This document shows positions 1 through 12,096 of a stretch of 64,000 bases of DNA, one piece after another. This DNA comes from Hedera helix (Eukaryota; Streptophyta; Magnoliopsida; Apiales; Araliaceae). The DNA lies in NCBI GenBank assembly GCA_947179155.2, contig OX359287.1:1088501-1152500 (forward strand). The letters are read 5' to 3'. Below the pieces are notes generated by a model that saw nothing but the letters and a program-made list of their open reading frames with translations, did no database searches and was not told the DNA's origin. The position numbers were made by a program, and so were the translations under genes. Each line of letters starts with the position of its first letter. The stretch's first letter is position 1.

Positions 1-282
1 CAATATCAATCGATAAGGTGGAAATGCATGACTTGCTTCAATCCGTGGACCCCGTCACACGAAGTAGATTATGTTCTTCAAATTAAGGATATTTGCCATG
101 CATGTATTGAATAAGATAAGGTGAGAGGCTGGACTTGATTCTATGCACATTTATTTCACAATACACAATAAAAAAATTGAGTGGCAAATAGCCCTTTATA
201 TTTAAAGTTAACATGCATGCTTCATATTTATTTTAGTTAATCTTAAATGATTGTTTAATTTTACATATGTAAAGTTATAAAG

Positions 283-483
283 TATTAGAATTATTGTTAT
301 TATAAATACTATTTTGTTATTAGCTTATGTTAGGTAGGGTAGTATTGTATTTTTTCATTTCTTTAATGTTGTCCTAGTTTTGCTTAGTTAAGGGTTAGTC
401 TCTTTTTAGTTTACTTCATTTGTAATTTGGTTTCTTCTTTTAAATGATAATCTCATATTATTTCTCTTTCAATTAATCTATCA
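283..483 (+). repeat. 5' LTR of the copia element
   Basis: This 201-bp repeat begins TATTAGAATT and ends CTATCA. It matches 4881-5081 with 9 substitutions and no indels. It lacks the usual TG start, but the target duplication and the polypurine tract fix the boundary. Confidence 0.93.
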
Positions 484-500
484 TGGTATCAAGAGCAAGG
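484..500 (+). other. Primer-binding site of the copia element
   Basis: TGGTATCAAGAGC directly abuts the LTR end and resembles the initiator-Met tRNA 3' end complement used by most plant copia elements, with one inserted A. Confidence 0.85.
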
Positions 501-731
501 TTCCGGTGGGCGCAGTTTTCCGGTGGGTATCTCATCGTCGGTAGATCTGGTATTTCGCTGTTTTTATTAGACCTTTTGATTGATTTGATGTTGATTATTT
601 GATTTGTTGCTGTGAGTTGTGTAGTTGTGTATTTGGTGTTGTTGTTGAGAGTTGAGTTTAGCCAGATTTGGTTGTAGCTACTTCATTGGTTGATTTGCAT
701 TGGTGATATTAGTTTATTGTTGATTGACATC

Positions 732-1507
732 ATGACTGGTAATAAAGATGATTCGTTGCAGTCTATTAGTGTTAGATTGAATGGTAAAAAAAATTCATAT
801 TGGAGTTATGTTATGAAAAATTTCTTAAAAGGAAAGAAGATGTGGGGATATATTTTCTGAAATTGTGTGTAAACCTGTAGATAAAAAGGATGGTAAATTT
901 GTCGAAGAGTTTGAAACTTGGGAAATGAATAATTCGAAAATCTTAACTTGGATTAATAACTCTTTTGAGCACTCCATTGGCATGCAAATGGCTAAATATG
1001 ACACTTCAAAAGAGGTGTGGGATCATTTAGAGAGGTTGTATACGCAATCTAACTTTGCCAAAAAGTATCAGTTGTAAATTGATATTCGTGCTCTTCAACA
1101 GAAAAACATGAGTGTTCAGGAGTTATTCTGCCATGACTGATCTTTGGGATCAATTAACTCTCACAGAAACTTCTGAACTTCGTGCCTTTGCCCCGTATAT
1201 TGCTTCTAGAAAAGAGCAACGATTGGTTCAGTTTTTAATGGCTCTTTATGATGATTTTGAATCTTTACGTGGCAATATTTTGCACCGCATTCCCTTGCCA
1301 TCTGTTGATTCAGTTGTTAGTGAATTGTTGGCTGAAGAAATGCGTCATCAGTCCCACACTGGGAAAGGAGTTCTTCCAACGACCACCTCATCTGTTTTGG
1401 TTGTACCCTAACGTCCATCTTTCACCAAGCCTAATCCAAAGGCTGCAGATGATGAATGTAGCTATTGCAAGCAATCAGGACATTGGAAGGCTCAATGCCC
1501 TCAACTG
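732..1507 (+). pseudogene. Copia gag region, frameshifted
   Basis: The start ATG is at 732 (MTGNKDDSLQ). The frame hits TGA at 858-860 after an apparent one-base insertion. It resumes in the next frame (CKPVDKKDGKF...) up to a TAA at 1075-1077, then shifts again near 1125 into a frame with the typical copia gag text SAMTDLWDQL. A further TAA lies at 1409-1411. A CCHC zinc knuckle (CX2CX4HX4C, CSYCKQSGHWKAQC) begins at 1458 and would bind the RNA genome in the particle. At least two shifts and two stops show that no full Gag can be made. Confidence 0.9.
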
Positions 1508-4500
1508 TTGAACAAGGGAGTGCAACCGCGATTTCAACGGCCTAGGCATAATCAGTTCTCTCAGAATCAGTTCATTCAGTCATATCGTGGTCCTAGGCCT
1601 CCACAGTCTCGCACTGCTACACCTGTACCTCCATCTGACGATGCGGTGACTAGAGCATCCACTTCTGCTCCGCCTACGACGGACTCACTTACTGAACAAT
1701 TTCAGAAGTTCCTTGCCTCGTCTCATGCTTTTGCTGCCTCAGGTTTGTCACCTCCAAATTCATCAGGTACATCTTCATGTATCTGGGTTTTGGATTCTGG
1801 AGTTTTTCATCATATGTCACCTGACACTTCCTGTTTTACATCTATTTCACCTACTAATGCTAAGCCTGTTGTTATTGCTGATGGTACATTAATGTCCTTA
1901 GCAGGAATTGGTCTTGTTGTCACATCTCATATGTCTCTTCCGCATGTTTATCATATTCCCAATCTTGCATTGAATCTTGTTTCTGTTAGTCAATTATGTG
2001 ACTCTGGATATTTAGTCTTCTTTTCTTCCACTTATTGTTGTGTGCAGGATCCTTACTCCCAGAAGCTGATTGGGATAGGCCGTAAGCGGGGAGGGTTATA
2101 TCTTTTGGATGAGCTGAAAGTACCATCTGTTGTTGCTTCTACTGTTGATTTGTCTTCTTTTCGTTTGAGTCCTTCTTCGTCTAATTTTTATTTATGGCAT
2201 TCTAGATTGGGACATGTTTCCTCTTCTCGTTTAAGATATTTGGCTTCGACAGGAGCTTTAGGAAATTTATCATCTAATGATATTTCTGGTTGTAGTGGTT
2301 ATAAATTGGCAAAGTTTTCTACTTTACCTTTTAATCAAAGTGTTTCTTATTCTGTTGCCCCATTTGATTTGATTCATTCTGATGTGTGGGGACCTGCTCC
2401 AACTGCCACAAGAGGAGGGTCTCGATATTATGTTTCTTTCATTGATGATTATACTCGTTATTGTTGGGTATATCTTATGAAACACCGGTTTGATTTCTTA
2501 GGTATTTATTCTATATTTAGGGCCCTTGTAAAAACTCAACACTCTGCTGTTATTAAATGTTTTAGATGTGATTTAGGTGGGGAATATACTTCCACTAATT
2601 TTCATGAATTGCTTGCTTTGGATGGGACTATACACCAAACTTCATGTACAGATACTCCTGAACAAAATGGTGTTACTGAAAGAAAACATAGACATATTAT
2701 AGAGACTGCTCGCTTTATATTGTTATCTGCCTCTGTTCCTCCTGATTTTTAGGGGGAAGCAGTTCTTACCTCTGTTCATTCAATCAATCGGATTCCATCT
2801 TCTCATACATCAGGTTTGTCACCTTTTGAAAAGCTTTATGGTCATTCCCCTGATTATTCTTCCTTACGAGTCTTTAGTTGTACATGCTTTGTTTTGCGTC
2901 CTCATGTTGAACGGAGTAAGTTGTCTTCTCGTTCAGCTATCTGTGTATTCTTGGGGTATGGGGAAGGTCAAAAAGGATATCGTTGCTTTGATCCGGTTAC
3001 TCAGAAACTATATGTTTCTCGTCATGTATTTTTCCTTGAACACATTCCCTTCTTCTCCATTCCTTCTAACTCTCATAACATGTCTAAATCTGATCTTCTA
3101 CGTATTGACCCCTTCTATGAAGATGCAGATAGAAACTCTACAGAATCTAGTACTTTTGTTCCTGATGCTACCACTCCTCTCCTCCCCCATGTGGCACCCC
3201 AACCAGCTCCTAAATTCGAGGATCTTGCTCCTCGTTATCCTCATCGTACACGTAAGTCAACTCAATTACCTGATTTTGAGTATTCATCTTATTCTCCTGC
3301 CTTTGCCTCTTTTTTGTCATCTATTCATCATCTTTCTGAGCCTCACTCTTACAAAGAGGCAGTTACTGACCCATTTTGGCAACATGCTATGGCTGAGGAA
3401 CTTTCTGCTTTGCACAAGACAGATACTTGGGATTTTGTAACTTTACCACTAGGTAAACGTGCAATTGGTTCGCGTTGGGTATATAAAATCAAAACAAAGT
3501 CTGATGGTTCAGTTGAGAGATATAAAGCTCGATTAGTCGCTAAAGGATTTTCGCAACAGTATGGTATGGATTATGAGGAGACTTTTGCACCAGTTGCAAA
3601 AATGACTACTGTTCGCGCTCTGATTGTTGTTGCCTCCATCCGTTAATGGCATATATCTCAAATGGATGTCAAGAATGCCTTCTTGAATGGTGATCTTCAA
3701 GAGGAAGTTTATATGACTCCACCTCCTGGAGTCAAACATAATCCTAGTGAAGTTTGCAAGCTTAAAAAAGCTTTGTATGGTCTCAAACAAGCTCCACGAT
3801 CTAGGTTTGAGAAATTTTTCATTGTGCTTATCTCATTTGGTTTTACTTCCAGTAATCATGATTCTGCACTTTTCCTTAAGCGTACTCCTGCTGGTATCAT
3901 TATTCTTTCATTATATGTGGATGACATGATTATTACTTGTGATGATGTTGATGGAATTGCAACACTAAAGTCTGAATTAGCCTCTCGTTTTGAAATGAAA
4001 GATTTGGGGTCTCTACGTTATTTCTTGGGCATTAAGGTTGTTAGCTCTCCTAAAGGCTATCTCATTTCACAGTCAAAATACACAACTGATATTATTGAAC
4101 GGGCTCGTCTTACAGATACTAGAACCGTTGATATTCCACTTGAGCTTAATGTTCGGTATTCTACTTCAAATGGCACACCTTTGACTGATCCTACCTTATA
4201 TCGTACCATTGTTAGGAGTTTGGTATATCTCACCATTACACGCCCGTATATTGCCTATGTTGTTCATATTGTCAGCCAGTTTGTCACTTCTCCTACTACA
4301 GTTCATTGGGCAGTCGTTGTTCGTATCTTGCGATATCTTTGGGGTACTATTTTTCAGAGTCTATTGTTTTCATCGACATCCTCTTTAGAACTGCGGGCAT
4401 ACTCTTATGCTGACTGGGCCAGTGACCCATCAGATCGCAAATCTACCACTGGCTTTTGTATATTTCTTGGAGATTCTCTTATTTCTTGGAAGAGTAATAA

Positions 4501-4867
4501 ACAAAGTGTTGTTTCTCGCTCTTCTACAGAAGCAGAATATAGAGCGATGACTTCTACTACCACTGAAATCGTTTGGCTACGTTGGTTGCTTGCAGATATG
4601 GGCGTTCCTATATCCTCACCCACTCCTCTACATTGTGACAACAAAAGTGCTATTCAGATAGCTCACAATTCGATTTTTCATGAGAGAACTAAGCACATTG
4701 AGATTGATTGTCATTTCACTCGTCATCACCTACAACATGGCACTCTCACCTTGCCATTCATTTCTTCATCCTTACAGATTGCAGATTCGTTAACTAAGTC
4801 ACTTCCGCTTCCGCGGTTTCGTTTCTTGGTTGGCAAACTCTCGATGATTTCCACCGTTGCATCATGA
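1508..4867 (+). pseudogene. Copia pol (protease, integrase, reverse transcriptase, RNase H) with two nonsense codons
   Basis: One reading frame stays open except for TAG at 2750-2752 and TAA at 3644-3646. Domains in order: protease with active site VLDSG near 1787; GAG-pre-integrase with the HHCC finger (WHSRLGH), in which a usual Cys reads Tyr (CSGYKLAKF); integrase with HSDVWGP, a central Asp in RCDLGGEY and the Glu in QNGVTERKH; reverse transcriptase with RWVYKIKTK and the catalytic YVDD at 3914-3925; and RNase H with SSTEAEYRA and RTKHIEID. The frame ends at 4867, 13 bp before the right LTR. Both nonsense codons sit where a C-to-T or G-to-A change would create them, as expected for methylated DNA. 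The copia assignment is certain. Confidence 0.95.
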
Positions 4868-4880
4868 GTTTGTGGGGGGA

Positions 4881-5081
4881 TATTAGAATTTTTGTTATTA
4901 TAAATACTATTTTGTTATTAGCTTACGTTAGGTAGGGTAGTATTGTATTTTTTCATTTCCTTAATGTTGCCCTAGTTTTGCTTAGTTAAAGGTTAGCCTC
5001 TTTTTAGTTTACTTCACTTGTAATTTGGTTTCTTCCTTTGAATGATAATCTCATATTATTTCTCTTTCAATTAATCTATCA
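4881..5081 (+). repeat. 3' LTR of the copia element
   Basis: This is the right-hand copy of the 201-bp repeat, preceded by the polypurine stretch GTGGGGGGA (4872-4880) and followed by the duplication TAAAG. Confidence 0.93.
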
Positions 5082-5102
5082 TAAAGGAATTAATGTATCC
5101 CT

Positions 5103-5105
<3 letters not shown>

Positions 5106-5147
<42 letters not shown>
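5106..5147. repeat. (TA)n microsatellite
   Basis: About 21 AT/TA units lie directly beside the Helitron-like end at 5151. Confidence 0.95.
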
Positions 5148-5148
<1 letters not shown>

Positions 5149-5150
5149 TA

Positions 5151-5178
5151 CTAGGGATAATCCGTGCCTAAAGGCACG
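5151..5178 (-). mobile_element. Helitron-type 3' terminus (hairpin plus CTAG)
   Basis: Read on the minus strand, a perfect 16-nt stem-loop palindrome (CGTGCCTTTAGGCACG, 5163-5178) is followed after 8 nt by CTAG and then T. That is the layout of a plant Helitron 3' end: a GC-rich hairpin, a short spacer, CTRR, and insertion before T. The element body would extend rightward through the (TTA)n tract. I could not find its TC-type 5' end, which might lie near 9880 beside another (TA)n tract. The signature is short, so chance is possible. Confidence 0.5.
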
Positions 5179-5179
5179 A

Positions 5180-5207
5180 TATTATTATTATTATTTTTAT
5201 TTTTATT

Positions 5208-5238
<31 letters not shown>

Positions 5239-5267
5239 TTATTATTACTATTATTATTAGTATTACA

Positions 5268-5320
<53 letters not shown>

Positions 5321-5428
5321 TACTACTACTACTACTACTACTATTACTATTACTATTATTATTTTTATTATTATTATTATTATTATTACTACTACTACTA
5401 TTTCTATTATTATTATTATTATTATTAT
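5180..5428. repeat. Imperfect (TTA)n microsatellite, left part
   Basis: This is a long run of TTA with interspersed TTTTA, TAC and TAG variants. It has no coding meaning: the long open frames here in several phases are artefacts of the repeat. The tract appears to resume at 9142, so it was one array before the solo LTR inserted. Confidence 0.95.
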
Positions 5429-5882
5429 TGTAATGACCACGAATTTCATTAGTCATTGTAAATATATTTAATAAATATTTAGCAATGAATTTAAACTTTT
5501 TGTACTAATTAATTGTACTTTAGATAATTAGATAAATGTACTTGTGTATGCGTATATTTATTTAAAGAATTAAAGCAAGGTGTATAATTAATTAAAGCAA
5601 ATCTAATTGGATTATATTAAATCCAAATGAGTTGTAAATTAGGTTAAAGATATTAACCTAGTAGCCCATGTAATTAATTTAATTACTAGTCTATGTAATT
5701 AATTAAACAAAGCCCAATACTAGAATTAATTAAAGGTAACTTAGAATAATTAATGTAAACCCAATGGGATAAATAAATTGAGACCAAATAATTAAATTGA
5801 ATGAGCCCAATAAAAGTTATTTTCAAGTCCAATGAGGAACCCATTTGAAGTCAAAATTATGGTCAACAATTATACATATGTG

Positions 5883-6002
<120 letters not shown>

Positions 6003-7335
6003 AAATTAAAAGCAACAAAAGTAATTCAAAAATGGGCAATAAATTGCCCATTTTGCCGGCAATAGAAGGAGTCCACTTGGGTGAAGTATTGCTTCTTGTT
6101 ACTTTGCTTGCACACTTGAATTTAGTTGTTCACCAAACCATCCAATAGTAATCCCATTTTTAGCACTAAATTGACTATGCTGGTGAATTAGGGGAATTGA
6201 TGATGGATTAGTAGAAGGCTATAAATAATATACTCCACACAAGTGTTATGTTGGTTAGTCATTTCCTAACATTTCCTAGAGAGCAAAGTGAGAGCATTTG
6301 AGAGTAATATAGAGAGAACACTTGTGAGTGTGGAAAATATAGCTAAAGAAAGTGCTTGGTGGATGTCCAATAATCTCATATCATACTTTGGTAGGAGGAG
6401 AAGAAGAGCACACAAAACATTAAGGTTTAAAAATGCTCTAACCATTTCTTATTTCATTTTTATAGCATATATGTGTTTTAATCGGTTAAAATGTATTTTT
6501 AACCGATCAAAACTGGTTTTGATGATCTAGAAGTATTTAACTATGTAATATATGTATATTCATAGTTCTATGTGTTTATAGCATGATTTGATATGTGAGA
6601 AATGCATAAAAGTTGTAGAAATGTTCATAATACATTTTACCGGTAAAACCCTAATGATACATGCTAGGTTTAATGTTGTATTTTGAAATATACAAGTTCA
6701 AAATTGGATTTTTATGGCTAGAAAGTTAGATCTTTGAGTTTTAAAGAAAACTCAACTTGGACCTCTCAGAAATATGGAAAAATGAAGAAGTTATGATTTG
6801 TACCGCAAAACATGTCATTTTAAAATCCTAATGCACAATAGTCCACTTTGAGCCCTTTTTTCGTGATCTTTATATATCCAAATATATGTTTCAATGATGA
6901 AATATTGTATTTCAAGAATATACGAATCCAACAAGACCAATTTGAGGTCATTTGGATTTATAGATTTCATTTTATTCAAGTTTTAATCAAATGAGCAAAA
7001 GTTGAAAAATCTGAAAATGACATTTTGACAGATTCTGTCACTCAAGGGCCGGGGCCCTAGTTATTGTTCAACGACATTTTTTTTTTTTAATTTCGGGTCA
7101 GGTCGGTTCGTTTTAAACGGGTCATTTCAAATCAATTATAACCAAAATGGGTAAAAATATTTTAAAATTAATATAATTAATTTGGGACCCAATAAAAAGA
7201 AAATATATAATTATTTATTATGTGGATATTAAATAATAATTAAGAGTCATGAAGGTGATTAATTACTATTTAATTAATATTAAATAATAATTAAAATGAA
7301 AAGAGATAGTAACTAATTATTTATTAAGTAATAAA

Positions 7336-7940
7336 TAAAGGGTAATGTAATTAATAAAATATTATTAAATAGTTAATAATATTAGATAATGAATAAAATA
7401 TTATTAAATGATTAATAATATTAGATAATTAATAAAATATTATTAAATGATTAATAATATTGGATAATAAAATATTATCAAATGATTAATAATATTAGAC
7501 AACTAATAAAATATTTTAAAATGATTAATAGTATTAGAAGTCTAATAAAATATTATTAAATGATTAATAATATTAGATAATGAATAAAATATTATTAAAT
7601 GATTAATAATATTATATACTTAATAAAATATTAATAAATAGTTAATAATATTAGATAATTAATAAAATATTATTAAATGTTTAATAATGTTAGATATTTA
7701 ATAAAATATTATTAAATAATTAATAATATTAGATAATGATTAAAATATTATTAAACGATTAATAATATTAGATACTTAATAAAATATTATTAAATAGTTA
7801 ATAATATTAGATAATAAATAAAATATTATTAAATGATTAATAATATTAGTTAATCTTAGAAGATTTATAAGGTATTATTAAATGATGAATAATACTACAA
7901 TGCTAATAAAATATTATTAAATTGTTAATAATATTAGATA
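7336..7940. repeat. AT-rich minisatellite in the solo LTR
   Basis: A unit of roughly 45-50 bp built around AATAAAATATTATTAAATGA and TTAATAATATTAGATAAT repeats more than ten times with small differences. It is palindromic in part (AATATTATT/AATAATATT) and could fold into hairpins. No coding content. Confidence 0.9.
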
Positions 7941-9141
7941 ATTGTTTGAACTATATTAAATAGTTAATATAGGTTCTTTGTGTATGAAATATTATCAAGT
8001 AGTGTTAATATTTTCTAAGTGTTTAAATACCCATAATTATTCAATTATGTGGTTGGTAAGAGTTATAAAGGTCATCATACTTATGAGTATATGATACTAA
8101 TTTAAGATTAAACTAATTTAATTGTTAGGTCCGTTCAAGGATTGTTAAATTAAATTGGTTAGCCGTAGACAACGCACGAGGCAAATTTCTCTAACCCTAC
8201 TCAATTATTATTGAACAAGTTTCTATACTTGTATTTATTGTCAGAGCTTGAAGTGGTTTAATTATTTAAAATTATCCCACATCCATATTGTTTATAAAAT
8301 TGCACTTAGTGCATTTGAAGCTTATTAGTTCTTGATTCATGAACTGTATTAAAAATGTCTAAAGCTAATAGTTCAGCTAGACATTGCGTTTGTAAATTCA
8401 ATAACTTGAATACTTTTAAAAGCTTATCCAAACCATTGTTGGGTGCGGATTTCTTATATTAAGTCTGAGAATTGAACAACCCTAAATTAGGGGATTTTGT
8501 GTTGGGAAACCGACTTTGGCCCCAATTGACTAAATGTAATACATATATAGCGGGTTGAATAGGCTGATCCCCTTGAAAACCAAAACTACTAAAAGGGTCA
8601 GAGGAAACTCTATTATACCCTCGTTAGTTCAGGGTCCTTAGTGGCCATTCAGCATTTTAAGATTCAAATATTCTGTTTAATAAAATTTGAGTCTTGTTTC
8701 ATTCACAATTGTTATACCATTTGTTGAAACCATTGATGATATTTCTCATTCATTCATGATATAATAAATCTCTATGATTGTTTTTAACTTGCTGAGCAAA
8801 CTAGTTGCTCATTCTTGCTATATCATGAACCATTTTTCAGATAAACCTGATTGCTGAAAGAAGGATAAGGGAAAAGGAAAAGTCAGAGCTTAAGTTAGCT
8901 TTATGCATGCTAATTAGATGTTTAAATATGTATTTACTGTTGATAAATCTTTTATAATTCCTTATAATAGGAATTGTTTATGTTAAGGTTAATAGACCCT
9001 GGTATTGTAACATTTTTGTAAGGAACCAATATGTATTATTCCGCTAAGTTTAAATGCAATGTATGTATTTAATTACTAGTAATGTATTGATCAGTGAGAA
9101 CCAAACTCAAGGTTATGAAACTCGAATTTGGGGTCGCCACA

Positions 9142-9365
9142 ATTATTATTATTACAATTATTAAAATTATGATTATTATTATTATTATTATTTTAATTAT
9201 TAATGTTATTATTATTACTATTATTATAATTGTTATTTTTATTATTATTAGTATTATTATTATTGGTGTTATTATTATTATTTGTATTATTACTATTATT
9301 ATTATTATTATTATTATTAGTATTACAATTATTATTATTATTATTAATATTATTATTATTATTAT

Positions 9366-9409
<44 letters not shown>

Positions 9410-9471
9410 TTCTAATTATTGTTGTTATTATTATTATTACTATAGTATTATTATTATTAGTTGTATTATTA

Positions 9472-9505
<34 letters not shown>

Positions 9506-9636
9506 AAGTATTTTAATTATTATTGTTATTATTATTACTATTATTATAATTGTTATTTTTATTATTATTAGTATTATTATTATTGGTGTTATTATTATTA
9601 TTTTTATTATTACTATTATTATTATTATTTGTATTA

Positions 9637-9674
<38 letters not shown>

Positions 9675-9675
9675 G
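9142..9675. repeat. Imperfect (TTA)n microsatellite, right part
   Basis: This is the continuation of the ATT/TAC array after the solo LTR. It contains an internal duplication: the block around 9200-9300 recurs around 9515-9610, with shared ATTATTGGTGTTATT text. Confidence 0.93.
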
Positions 9676-10102
9676 TGTAGTGATAAATTTGATTTTGGTG
9701 AAAAATGTGAGTAGATATAAATTTTTGAAAAAAAGATGTTGAATTTGGGGAGAAAATGAGTGATAGATTAATGACCGTTGGATGTTGAAACCTTAAATAA
9801 TTTTAGACTGTTAGATGTTGAAGCCTAAATTAATTTAAGACCGTCAGATGTTAAAATCTTGAAATTCGAGCGGTTCTGTTTATATATATATATATATATA
9901 GTACTATAACATTAACAATTCTTCTTAATTAGCTTCATAAAAGGCTTAATCCTAGACTTGAATAGCTAGGTACCTCTGCAAAAGCTAGCTTTGCAAGGAT
10001 GAACTGAACACCCTCGAGTTTTAAAACGAAACATAATATGGGAAGAGACGACGAAGGTGGATATATCATTCCAAAAGTCCTGAATTTTTGTCCAATGACC
10101 AG
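9676..10102. other. Non-coding stretch with three degenerate copies of a short motif
   Basis: The text 'accgttggatgttgaaa' recurs in degenerate form three times (about 9774, 9807 and 9840), ending in a short (TA)n tract at 9880-9900. Such GACCGT(T/C)(G/A)GATGTT motifs may be the subterminal repeats of the Helitron-like element whose other end is at 5151, but no TC terminus could be placed. The rest, to 10102, shows nothing I recognise. Confidence 0.4.
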
Positions 10103-10242
10103 CTAAGGTGGCTTTATTGGCAAGCATGGTTACCCTTTTGAGTTCTTACCATCAACTTTCAATTCTATCCGGAGAGACTGACTTGTTGCCCTCGATCTAT
10201 ATGTCTTATGGCGACGTCAAACAACTTTGGGCAGGATCCAAG
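10103..10242 (+). pseudogene. Exon-like fragment, unidentified protein
   Basis: A 140-bp open segment is bounded by a plausible acceptor (ACCAG at 10098-10102) and a strong donor (AAG followed by GTATGT). It encodes a non-repetitive, protein-like stretch including LLSSYHQLSILSGETDLLPS and YGDVKQLWAGSK. I do not recognise the family. The flanks offer no companion exon, so it may be a gene fragment left by a rearrangement or captured by a transposon, or a lone exon of a gene not otherwise visible. Codon use looks more like a real gene than the surrounding AT-rich DNA. Confidence 0.35.
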
Positions 10243-10307
10243 GTATGTATGTATGATTTTTGTTTTTCATCGCTTTCATTTCAAAAAAATAAAATTAAAT
10301 TTAATAT

Positions 10308-10432
10308 TGAGAATCTTTGACTCAAGTGGTATGACCGGCTTCATCGTTATCACGAGATCGGGAGTTTGAATCTTGGGTGTGTGAGTGTGGGTGAGAGGGT
10401 GTATATGTTCAAATTACCAAAAAAAAAAAAAC
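10308..10432 (+). mobile_element. tRNA-derived SINE
   Basis: A short unit has an A-box-like TGACTCAAGTGG near 10318 and a B-box-like GAGTTTGAATCTTGG about 45 bp later, as in tRNA promoters. After a G/T-rich tail it ends in a 12-A run. Plant SINEs have this layout and length. No clear target duplication was found because the flanks are A/T-rich. Confidence 0.55.
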
Positions 10433-12096
10433 AATAAATAAATAAATTATGATTCTAGTCATATATTACAAGTAGATCTAGTTTTGAATTTTTCGAGGGT
10501 TGTACTAATTTGAGTTTGTAAAAAAAAAAAAATAGGGTCGGTTTGGGTTTGGACAACTTAGGTCACGGACCATTTTTTTTAAGCCCAATTTTTTTTTGTC
10601 CAAATTTAATCCAATCTACGTATGACCTGTCTGTCTCGTTCGGACCAGTCAAGTATTATTTAAGAGAGAATAATAAAATAAACAAACAGACAAGGATTGG
10701 AATCAGGAATGTTGAAACCTTGGCGCCAAGGTTTCGGTTATCAGGCGGCCCAAATCATTCGGGTAGGGAAAAGTGTTTGGCCTGGGTAGGGTAGAATTTC
10801 AGTATAATAATATTGCTTAATTTAATTCCTCCTCTGTCTGATTCAACAAACTCGTGCTTACAATTAATTAATATTTCCTTCGAGAAGCAAGGTATTGGAA
10901 TTATATATATATATATATATAAAGCAGGAAAAAGTGTTAACGGGAAACTAGTACATCTACTACTACTACTACTAGTGGGGTATGGAATAATGAATAATGT
11001 GGTGTTGGGACTTGGGAGGGAGAATAAATTATTTACTAGTTGCATAATAATGTTGTAGGGTCCTTATCATTTTGACTACGCAACCACTATTTATTTAACT
11101 TGTAGCCTGTGGGGGAAGGGGGGTAGGGAAGGTGATACGAATGCGTTTTTGCACTATAAATAAATATTTACACTTTTTTTTTGGTATCCTTATCCTATAT
11201 TAATTACATCTTTCGTTCCAAACAAACTATAAGATAGATTATAAAATAATTTAAAATAAGATTATATAATAATAGATATATATACTTTTTGAATAATAAT
11301 TTACGATATTTATCTTTATAATTCAAAATATCTCAAGTTGATTTTAAATTTATAATTAATAATTTCAATTAATTTGATAGGTATTGTAAATTACTTAAAA
11401 GTTGTTATAAGTACACATTTTTTTAGGAAATAAAAATAAATTGCACAAATTCATTAGAATCAAAGTCAAATAGGACCTAATTTTATTTTCTTTTGGAACT
11501 GACGGCGTACTAAATAGTATCATAAACCTCCAACTTCAATCTCGTTAAGTTGTAAATTTAAGTTAACATAGTTAGTTTGCCTTTATTTTAAATCTATTTC
11601 ATTATTTTGATAATTTAACCAAGATTAGAAGATATGTAAGAGCGGATGGAATTATCGTTTGAAATCTATATTGATTATTGCATAAGAAAACTAATATTTT
11701 CACAAGTAAATCTCTTATGATCTTGTAAAAATATCAAATTAATTTATAAAAATATCAACTCATTCGTAACAATAATTACGTTGAAAATATATTTTAATAA
11801 TAATAATACTCCATTCCATGGTAGGCGAGGCAACAAGAAGCTGCTAACTTCCCTCCCTCTAATAAGCTCTATCATCATTTCAACATCCATTTCTCCATCA
11901 AGAACGGAACCAAAATTTGCCTAAAACAATTAATTAATATTAACTAAAAACGGAAGATGCATGGAGTCGTAATAATGATATAATATGCTCTGATTGATGA
12001 TATTCATTCCTCCATCGTCAATAATATATATGCTCTGATCGATATTCATTCATTCATTCCTCCATCCACATACTCGTCAAGTAGCTTACACACGTC
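10433..12096. other. AT-rich intergenic DNA, no gene seen
   Basis: It contains short (TA)n tracts at 10903-10920 and a poly-A run near 10520. No open frame has protein-like character. The segment next to 12096 holds the presumed 3' UTR of the LysM gene on the minus strand. Confidence 0.6.

Larger units (their letters stand above)
283..5081 (+). mobile_element. Ty1/copia LTR retrotransposon, structurally complete, coding region decayed
   Basis: Two 201-bp direct repeats (283-483 and 4881-5081) bound the element and a 5-bp target duplication TAAAG flanks it (278-282 and 5082-5086). A primer-binding site matching initiator Met tRNA (TGGTATCAAGAGC) follows the left LTR at once, and a G-rich polypurine tract precedes the right one. 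The internal region has copia order: gag, protease, integrase, reverse transcriptase, RNase H. By eye the LTRs differ at 9 of 201 positions, 8 of them transitions, so the insertion is fairly young but not recent. Two frameshifts and four in-frame stops make it non-autonomous now. The lineage within copia was not assigned. Confidence 0.95.

Noticed and set aside
5151..5456. Open frames encoding long runs of Asn, Leu or Ile on both strands
   Set aside because: They are translations of the (TTA)n microsatellite in different frames, not genes.
9094..9640. A 140-residue Ile/Thr/Leu-rich open frame that looks like a membrane protein
   Set aside because: It arises wholly from the ATT/ACT/TTA array next to the solo LTR.
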